Positions 8,898 to 17,955 of a stretch of DNA of 64,000 bases are shown in pieces. Position 1 is the stretch's first letter, and each line of letters begins with the position of its first letter. The notes below the pieces were generated by a model. The model was not told the DNA's origin. It saw only the letters and a program-made list of their open reading frames with translations, and did not search any database. A program made the translations under genes and the position numbers. The DNA comes from G965230065 sp965230065 (GTDB lineage: Bacteria; Bacteroidota; Bacteroidia; Cytophagales; Cyclobacteriaceae), in NCBI GenBank assembly GCA_965230065.1, contig OZ245942.1, positions 1,860,001 through 1,924,000 of the forward strand. The letters are read 5' to 3'.

Positions 8898-9818
8898 ATG
8901 AATAATAGGGTATTTTTACTAAAAACACTATTTGAAGAAACACAAAATAAACTCAGGTCCCAGGAAAAGGTACAATCAGCTTATTCGGAAGCTGAAATTC
9001 GAAATATAACGTATTTACTGGTTGAATATGTTGCGGGAGCCAGCAGAACAGACATAGTTATAAACAAACAGGTAAGCATTAATGAAAAAAAACTAAAACA
9101 ATTAGAAGATACCATTACAAGGCTTGGTAACTACGAACCTATACAATATATAATAGGAAGTACATGGTTTTATGGAAGGCAGTTTCTCGTTAATAAAGAA
9201 GTGTTGATTCCGAGAAGGGAAACAGAAGAGTTGGTACATTTGGTGGTTTCCGAAAACCGTGAAAAAAGTGTAAAGATACTGGATATTGGAACAGGAAGTG
9301 GTTGCATCGCTATTACATTAAAAAAAGAAATAGAAAAATCTGAAGTTACTGCTGTTGATATCAGCAAAACAGCATTGGATGTAGCAAAGCAAAACGCTGA
9401 ATTGCTCCAGGCACTAGTTAATTTTTGTGAGGCAGATATTTGTGCTAATAATTTTTTTGAGAACAGCATGCAAAAAAAACTTTATCATTTTGACATCATT
9501 GTGAGCAACCCTCCATATGTACGGCAAACTGAGGTAAGTGAAATGAGCAAAAATGTAGTGGATTATGAACCGAAACAAGCACTCTTCGTATCAGATAAAG
9601 ACCCGCTTGTGTTTTATAAAGCAATAATTTCGGCCATTGCTGAAAGTTCCTCTTCAGAAAAGTATTTGTTAAAAAAAGGAGGTGGAATATTTTTTGAGGT
9701 GAATGAAAATCTTTCAGAAAACGTAGCATGTTTGCTGAGGGAAAACAGCTTTGGAAAGATCAAAGTATTAAAAGATTTACAGCAGAAATATAGATTTGTT
9801 TGTGGAACGCTAAGATAA
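8898..9818 (+). CDS. prmC: Peptide chain release factor N5-glutamine methyltransferase
   Basis: The protein has 306 residues. PrmC methylates the Gln of the GGQ motif in release factors RF1/RF2 using SAM. The N-terminal helical release-factor-binding domain contains EPIQYIIGSTWFYG, followed by VLIPRRETEELV. The SAM-binding motif is ILDIGTGSGCIAITL and the catalytic motif is NPPYV (residues about 205-209). Downstream is the typical DYEPKQALF block. In many bacteria prmC follows prfA; here it stands alone, divergent from ribD with a very short shared promoter region. Confidence 0.95.
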   Translation: MNNRVFLLKTLFEETQNKLRSQEKVQSAYSEAEIRNITYLLVEYVAGASRTDIVINKQVSINEKKLKQLEDTITRLGNYEPIQYIIGSTWFYGRQFLVNKEVLIPRRETEELVHLVVSENREKSVKILDIGTGSGCIAITLKKEIEKSEVTAVDISKTALDVAKQNAELLQALVNFCEADICANNFFENSMQKKLYHFDIIVSNPPYVRQTEVSEMSKNVVDYEPKQALFVSDKDPLVFYKAIISAIAESSSSEKYLLKKGGGIFFEVNENLSENVACLLRENSFGKIKVLKDLQQKYRFVCGTLR

Positions 9819-9878
9819 ATAAATCAAGAAAGTTATAATTCTTCTTAGAAATTATTTTACAAATTCAAGAAGATGTTA

Positions 9879-9886
9879 TATTTTTG
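9879..9886 (+). promoter_or_regulatory. Candidate -7 box of the cysCDN promoter
   Basis: TATTTTTG matches the TAnnTTTG consensus 22 bp before the cysC start. A clear -33 TTG is not seen at the expected spacing, and the surroundings are very AT-rich, so chance is possible. Confidence 0.28.
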
Positions 9887-9908
9887 TAAAAATTAAAATA
9901 TTACAATA

Positions 9909-10502
9909 TTGAATAATATATATCCAATATTTGACACAATCATTCAAACAGCTCAAAAAGAGCAACTTCTTAAACAAAAAGGCGTTGTGGTTTGGATGGT
10001 AGGATTATCAGGATCCGGAAAAAGCACATTAGCACGAGCATTAGAGAATACCTTACATGAGCAAGGAATGCTCACTGAATTACTCGACGGTGATAACTTA
10101 CGCACGGGTGTAAACAATAATCTGGGATTTTCTGAAGAAGACCGAAAAGAGAACATTCGCAGGGCGGCAGAAGTATCCAAGCTTTTTGCCCATTGTGGTA
10201 TCATAACCATATGTTCGCTTATCAGCCCCACGGAAGAGATAAGAAAAATGGCCAGGGAGATCATCGGGGATGAGCGCTATGTGGAAGTATTTATAGATTG
10301 CCCCATAGAAGTATGCGAGCAACGTGATGTAAAAGGGCTGTATGCAAAAGCAAGACGGGGCGAAATCAAAGATTTTACGGGCATAGATTCTCCCTTTGAA
10401 GCACCAGCAGCACCTTCAGTAAAGCTGGAAACCCACAAAAAGAGCATTGATGAATGCCATACGATATTAGTAAATGAAATATTGAAAAAAGTTAAAGTTT
10501 AA
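9909..10502 (+). CDS. cysC: Adenylylsulfate kinase
   Basis: The protein has 197 residues. It phosphorylates APS to PAPS. The Walker A motif is GLSGSGKSTLA; then LLDGDNLRTGVNNNLGFSEEDRKENIRR binds APS, and the family block CEQRDVKGLYAKARRGEIKDFTGIDSPFE follows. The start appears to be TTG at 9909; no ATG lies in frame nearby. It is the first gene of a cysC-cysD-cysN run on the plus strand, so the cell can activate sulfate either for assimilation or for sulfation. No PAPS reductase gene is in the window. Confidence 0.95.
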   Translation: MNNIYPIFDTIIQTAQKEQLLKQKGVVVWMVGLSGSGKSTLARALENTLHEQGMLTELLDGDNLRTGVNNNLGFSEEDRKENIRRAAEVSKLFAHCGIITICSLISPTEEIRKMAREIIGDERYVEVFIDCPIEVCEQRDVKGLYAKARRGEIKDFTGIDSPFEAPAAPSVKLETHKKSIDECHTILVNEILKKVKV

Positions 10503-10547
10503 AACCTGATTGTAAAAAATTGACAAATCAGCAAACTATTTGTAAAC

Positions 10548-11453
10548 ATGATTTCATATAATCTCACTCACTTAGAACAATTAGAGTCAGAAGCGATCTA
10601 CATAATGCGGGAAGTGGCTTCACAGTTTGAAAAGCCAGTGCTTCTGTTTTCTGGAGGTAAAGACTCAATCGTAATGGTGCGTCTTGCACAAAAAGCCTTT
10701 TGGCCGGCAAAAATCCCTTTCCCATTGATGCACATTGATACGGGACACAATTTTCCTGAAACCATAGAATTTCGGGATAACCTGGTAGAAAAATTAGGGG
10801 CAGACCTTATTGTAAGGACGGTACAGGAATCTATTGATAAAGGAAGAGCCGTGGAAGAAAAAGGGCCGAACCCAAGCAGAAATTCTTTACAAATCATTCC
10901 CTTGTTGGACGCGATTGAAGAATTTAAGTTTGATGCAGCATTTGGTGGGGCCAGACGGGATGAAGAAAAGGCACGCGCCAAAGAAAGGTTCTTCTCGCAC
11001 CGTGATGAGTTTGGACAATGGAACCCCAAAAACCAACGCCCTGAGCTTTGGTATTTATTTAATGGAAAAAAGCAAATGGGCGAACACTTCCGCGTGTTCC
11101 CTTTGAGTAACTGGACGGAAATGGACGTGTGGCAATACATAGCCCAGGAAAAACTGGAAATTCCTAAAATTTATTTCTCTCACGAAAGGAAAATGGTTAA
11201 CCGCGGTGGTGTACTATTAGCAGAATCCGAGTTTATCACCCTGATGGACGGTGAAAGATATGAGAATAGGATCATCAGGTTCAGGACTGTAGGTGACATG
11301 ACCTGCACCGGGGCTGTAGAATCAGACGCGGATAACATAGAAAAAATTATTCAGGAAGTGGCAGCTGCCAGGGTTACAGAAAGAGGAGGAAGAGCAGATG
11401 ACAAAAGGTCAGAAGCGGCTATGGAAGACAGAAAAATTCAAGGATATTTTTAA
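10548..11453 (+). CDS. cysD: Sulfate adenylyltransferase subunit 2
   Basis: The protein has 301 residues, full length. It is the small catalytic subunit of ATP sulfurylase, which makes APS from ATP and sulfate. The PP-loop motif SGGKDSIVMVRLA is near residue 34, and further family blocks are MHIDTGHNFPETIEFRD, GGARRDEEKARAKER and FPLSNWTEMDVWQYI. The C-terminal GRADDKRSEAAMEDRKIQGYF is the usual ending. The gap to cysN is 23 bp and the gap from cysC is 45 bp, so the three are probably one operon. Confidence 0.97.
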   Translation: MISYNLTHLEQLESEAIYIMREVASQFEKPVLLFSGGKDSIVMVRLAQKAFWPAKIPFPLMHIDTGHNFPETIEFRDNLVEKLGADLIVRTVQESIDKGRAVEEKGPNPSRNSLQIIPLLDAIEEFKFDAAFGGARRDEEKARAKERFFSHRDEFGQWNPKNQRPELWYLFNGKKQMGEHFRVFPLSNWTEMDVWQYIAQEKLEIPKIYFSHERKMVNRGGVLLAESEFITLMDGERYENRIIRFRTVGDMTCTGAVESDADNIEKIIQEVAAARVTERGGRADDKRSEAAMEDRKIQGYF

Positions 11454-11476
11454 CGCATTTGAAAACAATTAAATAT

Positions 11477-12766
11477 ATGACAATTACAGAAGACATCGCC
11501 AAGGTAAGTGAGCAGTATCTCAGTATGGATTTACTGCGATTTACAACAGCCGGAAGTGTTGATGACGGTAAAAGCACCCTGATTGGGCGCTTGTTGTTTG
11601 ACAGCAAAGCTATCTTCGAAGACCAACTGGATGCCATTGAGCAAACAAGCCGGAATGCCGGGGATGAAAATGTAAACCTGGCATTGGTTACAGATGGATT
11701 ACGAGCTGAGCGGGAACAAGGCATCACCATTGATGTTGCATATAGATATTTTGCTACTCCCAAGCGTAAGTTTATTATTGCCGATACCCCGGGCCATATT
11801 CAATATACCCGAAATATGGTAACAGGGGCTTCTTCTGCCAACCTCGCCATTGTATTAATTGATGCCCGGCACGGAGTGGTAGAGCAAACCTGTCGCCATG
11901 CATTTATTGCCTCTTTGTTGCAAATCAAGCATTTGGTGTTGTGCGTTAATAAAATGGATCTGGTTGATTATGCACAGGAGCCATTTGAGAAAATCAAAAA
12001 GGATTTCAAAGACTTTAGCTCAAAGCTGGATATTCCAGACATTCAATATATTCCAATCAGTGCCCTGAAAGGTGATAATGTAGTGCATAAGTCGGAAAAA
12101 ACGCCCTGGTATGAAGGCCCAAGTTTGTTATATGCGTTGGAAACCGTACAAGTGGCCAGTGACTGGAACCACGTGGATTGCAGACTTCCTGTGCAGCGGG
12201 TAATTCGTCCTCAGTCTGATAAGTATCATGATTACAGGGGATATGCCGGAAGAATTGAAGGTGGCATATTCAAACCAGGCGACGAAGTGATGGCACTCCC
12301 TTCCGGGTTAACCTCCAAAATTTCCTCAATCGGAACCTTAGACGGAGAATTGGAAGAGGCCTACCCTCCTATGGCGGTATCAGTAACACTAGAAGATGAT
12401 ATCGATATCAGCCGGGGCGATATGATAGTAAAGCCTGATAATCAGCCTAAAGTTGGCCAGGATATTGAAATGATGGTGTGCTGGCTGAACGAAAAAGCAT
12501 TAGTGCCCGGTGGAAAGTATACCATCAAGCACACCGCTAAGGAAGCGCGTTGCATTATTAAAGAAGTAAAATACAAGGTGAATATCAACACTTTGCACCG
12601 TATTGAAGATGATTTGAGTATTGGGCTGAATGATATTGGAAGAATACAAATCAGGACTACTGCCCCGCTCATGTATGACTCATACAAGAAAAACCGGACA
12701 ACTGGGAGTGTAATTCTGATAGATGAATTCACAAACGAAACCGTAGGTGCCGGTATGATTATTTAA
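11477..12766 (+). CDS. cysN: Sulfate adenylyltransferase subunit 1 (GTPase)
   Basis: The protein has 429 residues. It is the EF-Tu-like GTPase subunit that drives APS synthesis by CysD. G1 is GSVDDGKSTLIGRLL, G3 is DTPGH and G4 is NKMD; the switch region carries EREQGITIDVAYRYF. Two beta-barrel domains follow. There is no fused CysC domain, in keeping with the separate cysC. The ATG at 11477 (MTITEDIAK) is preferred over a TTG six codons upstream. A strong terminator follows. Confidence 0.96.
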   Translation: MTITEDIAKVSEQYLSMDLLRFTTAGSVDDGKSTLIGRLLFDSKAIFEDQLDAIEQTSRNAGDENVNLALVTDGLRAEREQGITIDVAYRYFATPKRKFIIADTPGHIQYTRNMVTGASSANLAIVLIDARHGVVEQTCRHAFIASLLQIKHLVLCVNKMDLVDYAQEPFEKIKKDFKDFSSKLDIPDIQYIPISALKGDNVVHKSEKTPWYEGPSLLYALETVQVASDWNHVDCRLPVQRVIRPQSDKYHDYRGYAGRIEGGIFKPGDEVMALPSGLTSKISSIGTLDGELEEAYPPMAVSVTLEDDIDISRGDMIVKPDNQPKVGQDIEMMVCWLNEKALVPGGKYTIKHTAKEARCIIKEVKYKVNINTLHRIEDDLSIGLNDIGRIQIRTTAPLMYDSYKKNRTTGSVILIDEFTNETVGAGMII

Positions 12767-12784
12767 ATCGTTGGAAACCAAAAT

Positions 12785-12823
12785 AAAAAAACCTCTGTGA
12801 TTAATTTCACAGAGGTTTTTTTT
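12785..12823. terminator. Bidirectional rho-independent terminator after cysN
   Basis: A 10-bp perfect stem, ACCTCTGTGA at 12791-12800 and TCACAGAGGT at 12807-12816, with a 6-nt loop. It is preceded by an A run and followed by eight T. The tracts on both sides let it serve cysN and also the convergent minus-strand gene. Confidence 0.92.
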
Positions 12824-12849
12824 GTGACCTTGGTAAGGTAGCATAGAAG

Positions 12850-12954
12850 AATAAATATATCCCCGTGGCTTGTGTCGCTGGGGAACTGGTCCTCACAAGA
12901 CACCAGCAAAGAGGTATGTGAGGCACAGGCCTTAGTTATGGATAGATATTTATT
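12850..12954. repeat. Structured palindromic intergenic element
   Basis: The ends form an imperfect inverted repeat: AATAAATATATCC at 12850 against GGATAGATATTTATT at 12940-12954. The inside has further pairing partners such as GTGTC/GACAC, CTGG/CCAG, and GGCTTGTGTC against GGCACAGGCC. It lies in the convergent gap between cysN and the sugar dehydrogenase gene. It could be a REP/MITE-like element or a structured RNA; no known family was recognised. Confidence 0.4.
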
Positions 12955-12971
12955 TCAATGATCCCTAACCA

Positions 12972-15900
12972 TTATCTGCTGGCTACCCCCCGACTTTCAT
13001 TCGGATGAAAATTCACCCAGTCAGCCGTTACAAAAGATTGCTTGGGTAAGCCTTCTGCAGAACGAACTACAAAATACAATGTATGTTTCCCGGAGGGAAC
13101 TTCAGAAAAGTCAGCTTCAATATTCCTGAAAACTTCAGCATTGCCGGTGTTGGGTACTTCCAAAGTACTAATGAGTGGCCCATCCTGCGCATCTAAACGG
13201 GCTTCTAGAGTAAAGCCTGAAGCAGTAGCGCCCAACCTGAATATCAATTTAGCAATATCTGTGAAATCCACATTTTCAAAGGCGAAGTAGTCGCCGTTGC
13301 GCAGTTCGGTAAGATAAGTAAAGTCTTTTTCCTTTGGTGTAATGATCTTGTTAGCCCTTTTGGAGCTTTCATCATAAAACTCAGCCTGTACACGGGCATT
13401 TCTCAGGGATACTACTTCTTTGGCAGTGAGCGGCCCAACTACCTCTCCTCCTTCATCTGTATAAGTAGCTGTTAAGATATATGAGCCGTCTTCCTGAGCT
13501 TCAATATGGCGGTCGGCTGTAATTACAGCTTGTAGTGGAAGCAGCTTGGTTACATTTTTATCATCTAAAGAAAGAATATATTGTACGATGGTAGTAGCGT
13601 CTTCTTCAGTTACAGCCTGAGGGGGCATAGCGCGGTCGCCCCAATTGCCAGATCCACCGGTTAGCACTTTTTGTACAAGCTGGTTGGCCGTAGCTTCATC
13701 GTTTTCATATCGATCAGCTACACTGTTATAAGCAGGGCCTACCGAAGCTTTTTCAAAACTATGGCAGGCTTTGCAACCACTATTTTCTATCAATGACAAG
13801 CCTTCGCCACCTGAAGTATTTTGCTGATGCCCGGCGGCAATGGTGGTAATATCATGCCCCTGAGGCAGGAAATCATAATAAAACTGCACTGATTCGGAAT
13901 TGATACCGGAATTCAATGTACCGTCCTCTTTATCTATAACTTTTACCTGGTAATTAATAGAGCGGTTATCCCAGTAAAATGAAGTGTTTCCGGCTATTTC
14001 TATGTTCACTTCCGGCCTTTCATTGCCTACCTGGATTTCAAGATCGCGGGCTACGCTTTCCCCAGCCTCATCGGTAACCACCAATTTAGCTTTGTAAATG
14101 CCCGGGTTTTCAAAAGTAAAAGCAGGGTTTGCTTCTGTGGAAGCCACGTTTTCTTCAGAAGTAAAATACCAGGTATAAGAAAGCGCATCATTTTCATCGT
14201 AATCCATAGAGCCTTCACTGGAGAAATTGACGGTGAGGGGAGCCGCGCCAATGGTTTTATCAGCAGCTATTTTGGCAATGGGCTTGCGGTTACCTTCTGC
14301 ATAATCAATTTTGAACAAAGAAGCCTCGGGATTGGCCGCAAACCAGTTAGTGCCATATTCCAGCACATACAAAGAACCATCGTGCCCCATCAGCATATCA
14401 ATGGGATGGTACAATTTCATAGAGTCCAGAAAAGGCTCAACTCGAACCAGGTCACCATTCTCATCCATCGTTGCTACCCTGATCCAGTCACGAATCCAGT
14501 CATAAACGAATAATTTATTATCAAAATATTCGGGCAGGCGATTGGGATAGTGGGCATATTTTTCATAGTGGTACACCGGGCCGGCCATGGCGTTTCGTCC
14601 TCCTTTTTCTACATAAGGAAATTGTGTTGTTTCATCGTAAGGGTACCAGATGAACGATTTCTGGAAAGGAGGAAGCGTGTCGATACCTGTATTATTCACA
14701 GACGTATTCACCGGAGCTTCGGGGTCGAAAAGTGGGCCAACCTCATTGGTTTCAAAATTATAGTCATGGTAAGGCATGTTACCACGGAAATAGGGCCATC
14801 CAAAATTTCCCGCTTTTTTAGCTTGTTTTACGGCATCATGCCCTTTGGGACCTTTGTCGCCGGGCACACGGGCATCGGGCCCAACATCACCCCAATACAA
14901 ATAGCCTGTTTCCTGGTCAATATTAATTCTGTAAGGGTTGCGGCAACCCATCACATAAATTTCCGGGCGGCCCTGAGAACCATCTTTCGGGAACAAATTG
15001 CCATCGGGAATGCTGTAAGTGCCATCTGCTTCCGGTTTGATGCGCAATATTTTACCACGCAAATCATTGGTATTAGCAGAAGTGCCCTGTGCATCCCAGG
15101 AAGACCGTCCGGGGCGTTCGTCAATAGGCGCATATCCGTCAGAGGCAAAAGGGTTGGTGTCATCTCCGGTGGAAAGATACAACAGGCCATCCGGCTCAAA
15201 CTCGATAGAACCGGCCGTATGGCAGCAGGTTTCCCTTTGCACGGGTACTTTCAATACTATTTTTTCGGAAGAAAGCAAAAGGCTATCCCCCAGCAGTTTG
15301 AAGCGGGAAAGGTGCTGCACGGGTTCTTCACCAGCCGGGGAATAGTACATATAAATGTATTGATTATGGTAGAAATCAGGGTCTTTGGCAATACCCATGA
15401 GTCCATCTTCAAATTCGGTATGTACATCAATCTGTGCCAATACTTTTACCCTTTCTTCTTTGGGCAAATACAGTTTTACCGCCCCTTTTCTTTCAGTAAA
15501 GATAATCCTTCCATCGGGCAGCATTTCCAACTCAGTAGGCTCATCCAAAGAATTGGTAACCAGGATTTTCTTTACAAAGCGGTTATCTTCTGGTACACGC
15601 AGAGAGTGAGACAGATTGTAATCAAGGCGATTATCGCCAATGGCATAGATAATTCCTTCCTGCAAAGCTTGTTGCAATTCAGAAAGGGTAGCTGCATTAT
15701 TCAAACAAAAAACGTGTCCGCCATCGTAGGCACGCTTGAACGATTGTAGTTTACTTTGTTCTGCACTGTTGTCTTTAGCAGAAATCAATTTAGTAGGTGT
15801 TTCCTGATGTTCGGGATGATCTGCTTCTGAGCCTTCTTCGCTGTTTAATAAATTTTGGTACCAGGGCCACAAATAAGGTGTGTTGATGGACGCATTGATA

Positions 15901-16229
15901 CTCACCAGCCCGCCACCAGCCTGCACAAAACGTTCAATGTCGGTTTGCTCTCGAATGCCCAGGGCTTCGGCAGGTGTACCTAACAAAACGAGTGCACTGT
16001 AATTTTGCAAATTTTCTTCTTTAAGGCTGGATGTACTTAAAGTTGTATCAACAGCAAAGCCATTTTTCTGCCCAATTTGTTGAAGAACATCAAAGCCTTC
16101 AGGAACTGGTTTTTCTTGAGTAGGATGAAAGAAAACCAAAACTTTTTCTTCCCTTTCACCAGAGCAGGAAAGAAATATCACCGATAAAAACGTGAATACA
16201 ATAAAATATGCACTTATTCTAGAACTCAT
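12972..16229 (-). CDS. Secreted ThuA-like / PQQ-type sugar dehydrogenase / PKD / cytochrome c / carbohydrate-binding lipoprotein
   Basis: The protein has 1085 residues. A signal peptide ends FLSCSG with a likely lipid-bearing Cys at residue 22, which favours the ATG at 16229. The order is: ThuA-like domain (about 32-190), glucose/sorbosone dehydrogenase beta-propeller (about 215-640, with PTELEMLPDGRIIFTER and RETCCHTAGSIEFEPDGLLYLSTGDD), PKD domain (about 646-745), class I cytochrome c with CKACH near 822-826 and a distal GDRAMPP Met, and a CBM6-like C-terminus from about 940. The family oxidises sugars in the periplasm or on the cell surface; the haem domain would take the electrons. It is the last gene of a sugar operon, with a 157-bp gap after the ThuA gene. 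The precise substrate is unknown. Confidence 0.88.
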   Translation of the reverse strand: MSSRISAYFIVFTFLSVIFLSCSGEREEKVLVFFHPTQEKPVPEGFDVLQQIGQKNGFAVDTTLSTSSLKEENLQNYSALVLLGTPAEALGIREQTDIERFVQAGGGLVSINASINTPYLWPWYQNLLNSEEGSEADHPEHQETPTKLISAKDNSAEQSKLQSFKRAYDGGHVFCLNNAATLSELQQALQEGIIYAIGDNRLDYNLSHSLRVPEDNRFVKKILVTNSLDEPTELEMLPDGRIIFTERKGAVKLYLPKEERVKVLAQIDVHTEFEDGLMGIAKDPDFYHNQYIYMYYSPAGEEPVQHLSRFKLLGDSLLLSSEKIVLKVPVQRETCCHTAGSIEFEPDGLLYLSTGDDTNPFASDGYAPIDERPGRSSWDAQGTSANTNDLRGKILRIKPEADGTYSIPDGNLFPKDGSQGRPEIYVMGCRNPYRINIDQETGYLYWGDVGPDARVPGDKGPKGHDAVKQAKKAGNFGWPYFRGNMPYHDYNFETNEVGPLFDPEAPVNTSVNNTGIDTLPPFQKSFIWYPYDETTQFPYVEKGGRNAMAGPVYHYEKYAHYPNRLPEYFDNKLFVYDWIRDWIRVATMDENGDLVRVEPFLDSMKLYHPIDMLMGHDGSLYVLEYGTNWFAANPEASLFKIDYAEGNRKPIAKIAADKTIGAAPLTVNFSSEGSMDYDENDALSYTWYFTSEENVASTEANPAFTFENPGIYKAKLVVTDEAGESVARDLEIQVGNERPEVNIEIAGNTSFYWDNRSINYQVKVIDKEDGTLNSGINSESVQFYYDFLPQGHDITTIAAGHQQNTSGGEGLSLIENSGCKACHSFEKASVGPAYNSVADRYENDEATANQLVQKVLTGGSGNWGDRAMPPQAVTEEDATTIVQYILSLDDKNVTKLLPLQAVITADRHIEAQEDGSYILTATYTDEGGEVVGPLTAKEVVSLRNARVQAEFYDESSKRANKIITPKEKDFTYLTELRNGDYFAFENVDFTDIAKLIFRLGATASGFTLEARLDAQDGPLISTLEVPNTGNAEVFRNIEADFSEVPSGKHTLYFVVRSAEGLPKQSFVTADWVNFHPNESRGVASR

Positions 16230-16398
16230 GCTACAATGCAACTATTAAATGATTAATGAAGAAAAGCGCATTTCATCACACCACTGTGAATCATCTGCGC
16301 TTAATAAAACTGATATTAATATCAAATAAGTTCAATGATTTGACCTGTTGCCCGTTGTCAATTTCTATTAACTGGCAACCGGAAACCGGCCACTGGTA

Positions 16399-17193
16399 TT
16401 ACTTCCCTGCAAATTTCTCTACTCCTGCTGCATACATAATACCGCCCAGAACATGTTGGAGGAAAAGCGGGTCTGCATAACTTTCATCGGTATGGCCCAG
16501 GCCGGTATAAAAAGCTTTGCCACCGTCAAATTCATGGTACCATACAATGGGGTGATTTTCTCCGTTTTCACCGCCTTCGTAGGTAGATTCATCCAGATAA
16601 GCCAGCACCGTCAGGTTGGGGTTGATATTTTTATAATTATACCACTCGTCCCAACGTTCCCACTCAGAAGGCAAATGCGCCGTAGAAGGATGGTTTTTAT
16701 CAGTAACTTTGATAAGAGCATCTTGTTGTTTCGGGTGGCTTTTAAAATATGCACCAACCAATTTCCCATACCATTCCCAATCATATTCGGTATCGGCCGC
16801 CGCATGGATACCTACAAAACCGCCTCCATTTTTGATATATGTTTCAAAAGCTTCCTGTTCATCTTTGTTTAGTACATCCCGGGTAGTGCTCAAAAAAACT
16901 ACTGCATCGTACTGTTTCAGGTTGTCTTGATTAAAGTCATAGCCCCAGCGGGTTTCAGTTACTTCAAAGCCATTTTCTTTCCCCAAATTTTTAAGGGCCT
17001 CCACTCCGGCAGGAATAGAGCGGTGTTCATAACCATCAGTTTTGGTAAACACCAGAATTTTGGCGCCTTGCAGGGGTTTTTCATTTTTTATGCCTTCATC
17101 CTCATTTGCTGCATCGCAATGAGACAGAGTTAGCAAAGAAAACATGCTAAGGGCCAGGAAGGCCACAAATTGGGTAAGTGAAGTGGTTTTCAT
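16399..17193 (-). CDS. ThuA domain protein (trehalose-utilisation type)
   Basis: The protein has 264 residues with an N-terminal signal. The sequence LTLSHC suggests a lipoprotein, although His before the Cys is an unusual lipobox residue. The ThuA/type 1 glutamine-amidotransferase-like fold is clear: ILVFTKTDGYEHRSIPAGVEAL, YDAVVFLSTTRDVL, GGGFVGIHAAADTEYDWEWYGKLVGAYF and FYTGLGHTDESYADP. ThuA proteins take part in oxidised-disaccharide (3-keto-trehalose) metabolism. The stop is 4 bp before the start of the upstream DUF1080 gene region, so the two are co-transcribed. Confidence 0.9.
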   Translation of the reverse strand: MKTTSLTQFVAFLALSMFSLLTLSHCDAANEDEGIKNEKPLQGAKILVFTKTDGYEHRSIPAGVEALKNLGKENGFEVTETRWGYDFNQDNLKQYDAVVFLSTTRDVLNKDEQEAFETYIKNGGGFVGIHAAADTEYDWEWYGKLVGAYFKSHPKQQDALIKVTDKNHPSTAHLPSEWERWDEWYNYKNINPNLTVLAYLDESTYEGGENGENHPIVWYHEFDGGKAFYTGLGHTDESYADPLFLQHVLGGIMYAAGVEKFAGK

Positions 17194-17197
17194 AATA

Positions 17198-17935
17198 TTA
17201 TAATTCTTTGATTTTTATATCCCGGAACCAAACCTGATCGCCATGATCTTGCAGGCCAATGTGACCTTTTCCTGCCCGCCCATACATGGGAAACTTGTCA
17301 AACTTACTTTGGGCTAATGAGTCCTCCCAAGCCTGACTGCCCAGTTCATATTCTACTACTTTTTCGCCATTAAGCCAGTGCTCTACATGCCCATTATTGA
17401 CAATAAGACGTGTATTGTTCCATTCTCCGGCAGGTTTTACGGTTTCTTTAGAAACGGCCTGCATATCGTAATTATCCCCCGCCCGGTGGTTAGGATATTG
17501 GGCATCAGGATGCCGCTCGTTGTCTAAAAGCTGATACTCAGGCCCCGAGTGCCATGGTCTTTCCAGCGTATCTGCTTCCGAAATGTGGAAAAACAATCCG
17601 CTGTTGCCACCTTCAGAGATTTTCCAATCCATTTCGAATTCAAAATCTTCGTATTCGTCTTTGGTAACAATATCGCCACCTCCCTTTTCAGTAAGGGTAA
17701 GCGTACCATCTTCAATTTGCCACTGCGGGTTCAAAGATTCAGACTTAAAGTTCCGCCATTTGTCAAGCGAAGATCCGTCAAAAAGTACTTCCCACTCTTC
17801 AGAAGCAGTTTCGGTTTGTTCAGTTTCCATGGTTTCAGTTTGTTGTTCCGCCTGGTTTCCTGAAGAACAAGAAACCAAGGCTGAAAATATAAGGCTGAAA
17901 ATGAGTAGATTAAAAATGCTGTTGTATGTTTTCAT
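17198..17935 (-). CDS. 3-keto-disaccharide hydrolase family lipoprotein (DUF1080)
   Basis: The protein has 245 residues. The lipobox is ALVSC with Cys 23, followed by a Gln/Glu/Thr-rich linker. The laminin-G/concanavalin-like DUF1080 domain begins WEVLFDGSSLDKWRNF and includes FEFEMDWKISEGGNSGLFFHI, PEYQLLDN and GHIGLQDHGDQVWFRDIKIKEL, all strongly typical. Members hydrolyse 3-keto-glycosides. The neighbours (ThuA, sugar isomerase, dehydrogenase) fit a pathway in which sugars are oxidised at C3, cleaved and taken up. Confidence 0.93.
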   Translation of the reverse strand: MKTYNSIFNLLIFSLIFSALVSCSSGNQAEQQTETMETEQTETASEEWEVLFDGSSLDKWRNFKSESLNPQWQIEDGTLTLTEKGGGDIVTKDEYEDFEFEMDWKISEGGNSGLFFHISEADTLERPWHSGPEYQLLDNERHPDAQYPNHRAGDNYDMQAVSKETVKPAGEWNNTRLIVNNGHVEHWLNGEKVVEYELGSQAWEDSLAQSKFDKFPMYGRAGKGHIGLQDHGDQVWFRDIKIKEL

Positions 17936-17955
17936 TATGGTTAATTAAATAAACG

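Noticed and set aside
10598..11140. A 180-codon open frame on the minus strand
   Set aside because: It is antisense to cysD; no motif or start signal supports it.
14550..15749. A 399-codon open frame on the plus strand
   Set aside because: It lies fully antisense to the sugar dehydrogenase gene, has no recognisable domain, and its composition is that of a reverse-frame shadow.
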